Positions 63,220 through 64,000 of a stretch of 64,000 nucleotides of DNA are shown piece by piece. Source of the stretch: UBA5078 sp051252515 (GTDB lineage Bacteria > Pseudomonadota > Gammaproteobacteria > Pseudomonadales > Pseudohongiellaceae); contig JBPOFS010000001.1 in NCBI GenBank assembly GCA_051252515.1, forward strand, positions 682,001 through 746,000, read 5' to 3'. The translations under genes and the position numbers were made by a program. Below the pieces are notes generated by a model. The model was not told where the DNA came from. It saw only the letters and a list, made by a program, of their open reading frames with translations, and did not search any database. Every line of letters begins with the position of its first letter. Positions within the stretch are counted from its first letter, which is position 1.

Positions 63220-64000
63220 ATGAAAACTTCCCTATATAGCTTGCTCTTCTTGAGCGCCATTACACTCCCCCATTGTCAATCAGCCGCAGCACCAGAGGAT
63301 GATTCACAGGGTTTATTAACAAATTTTTGGCAGGCAGAGAACGACGCAGAGCTAAGCGTTGCCACTACTGAGCTATTGAACGCCTCGACAGACGTAGATG
63401 TCTTATACCGTTGGTTTAAAAAGGGCCCGGAATATTCATCAAACGTCCCTACTGGCGTTAGAAATCTGTCGCGGGTCGCGCCCGATGGCACGAGATTTCC
63501 TTATGCACTGCGCATCCCAGAAAATTACGATTCTCGAAAAGCCTATCCTATAGAGTTCAATCTCCATGGTGGTGTCAATCGCCCCAAGATCGCCTTGCAC
63601 GAATCGCCTTGGAGTGAGCGCTACGAATCCCTGAGCCCGCCCGAAAGCATCATTGTCGTCCCTGTAGGGTGGTCAGATGCCTACTGGTGGCTTGACAACC
63701 AAGCCGACAGTCTTCCGGCTATTCTGAGCTCCGTTAAACAACGTTATAACGTCGATGACAATCGAGCCATCTTGACGGGTGTCTCTGATGGCGGCACTGG
63801 GGCTTATTTTTTTGCTTTATTGCAACCTACACAATGGGCCGCCTTCGTGCCCTTCATTGGCAACCCTGGCGTTATCGGCAACCCTCGCGCTCGAGTGAGC
63901 CATCCCTTAGCGTTCAGCAACTTATTGGGCAAGCCGCTTTATATCGTCAATAGCGAGAATGATCGGCTTTACCCCGCGCGTGCTATTCGTCCTTATGTGA
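63220..64000 (+). CDS. Exported alpha/beta-hydrolase esterase (3' truncated by window)
   Basis: The reading frame is open from the ATG at 63220 to the right edge (260 codons). A signal peptide (residues 1-20) precedes LRIPENYDSRKAYPIEFNLH, the oxyanion HGG motif (NLHGG), IIVVPVGW and the nucleophile motif GVSDGG. The acid Asp may be in NSENDRLYPA. It is PHB-depolymerase/Fae-like; a distant relative of the esterase at 29637. The catalytic His lies beyond the window. No Shine-Dalgarno sequence is clear before the ATG. Confidence 0.85.
   Translation, partial: MKTSLYSLLFLSAITLPHCQSAAAPEDDSQGLLTNFWQAENDAELSVATTELLNASTDVDVLYRWFKKGPEYSSNVPTGVRNLSRVAPDGTRFPYALRIPENYDSRKAYPIEFNLHGGVNRPKIALHESPWSERYESLSPPESIIVVPVGWSDAYWWLDNQADSLPAILSSVKQRYNVDDNRAILTGVSDGGTGAYFFALLQPTQWAAFVPFIGNPGVIGNPRARVSHPLAFSNLLGKPLYIVNSENDRLYPARAIRPYV

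Noticed and set aside
1..64000. CRISPR arrays, tRNA or rRNA genes, prophage and IS elements
   Set aside because: No regularly spaced repeats, no tRNA-like cloverleaf or rRNA segment, and no integrase, transposase or phage structural gene was seen in any frame.

Overview
The window looks like chromosomal DNA of a free-living, probably marine, gammaproteobacterium of roughly 50% GC. Support comes from Gram-negative envelope genes (three TonB-dependent receptors, a phosphate-selective porin, several exported enzymes with signal peptides), a gammaproteobacterial-type SerB and NAD malic enzyme, a cbb3-type oxidase and DUF3301/DUF6445-type proteins. I could not place it in an order. There is no phage, transposase, CRISPR array, rRNA or tRNA that I can see.

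Region 1 (1-13.4 kb) is about nitrogen. It opens with the C-terminal part of a NirB-type oxidoreductase and a lipoprotein gene. A long leftward operon (12.3 kb down to 1.8 kb) follows: periplasmic binding protein, permease and ATPase of a NitT/TauT-type ABC importer, two DUF1989 proteins, a biotin-dependent urea/guanidine carboxylase, allophanate hydrolase and an exported metallo-beta-lactamase-fold protein. A guanidine-I (ykkC) riboswitch lies in its leader (about 12403-12546), so the operon is best read as guanidine import and degradation (guanidine to carboxyguanidine to allophanate to ammonia and CO2) rather than plain urea use.

Region 2 (13.4-23.7 kb) holds a sterol-desaturase-like hydroxylase, a divergent pair of pilin-related genes (one an apparent fusion to extra membrane helices), and a GC-rich gene that duplicates the N-terminal domain of the lipoprotein at 663. 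That gene lies between repeats of a GGGGTC-type family. A 1061-residue TonB receptor, and an OprP-type porin behind a good Pho box, complete the region.

Region 3 (23.7-36 kb) is mixed: exported hydratase-like protein, small lipoprotein, dynamin-like GTPase, DHA2-type exporter, esterase, DUF6445 protein, small membrane proteins, and a MarR regulator with a perfect palindromic operator over its own promoter, directly followed by a TonB receptor.

Region 4 (36-46.3 kb) is respiratory and membrane-related. A MATE exporter is followed by three overlapping genes: a fused cbb3-type oxidase (CcoN, CcoO and two further cytochrome c domains in one chain), a 56-residue membrane protein and a TsdA-type thiosulfate dehydrogenase. 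This looks like a compact thiosulfate-to-oxygen module. Small split-barrel-like membrane proteins, an MscS channel with a BON domain, a DUF4345 protein and a cytochrome b561 follow.

Region 5 (46.5-64 kb) has a methyltransferase/PhyH-dioxygenase pair, CysC, exported FAH-family protein, PQQ sugar dehydrogenase, beta-lactamase-like serine hydrolase, SerB, exported MBL hydrolase, a second TonB receptor related to the one at 33 kb, a GT90 glycosyltransferase, malic enzyme, two tail-to-tail Sel1-repeat proteins and the start of an exported esterase cut by the right edge.
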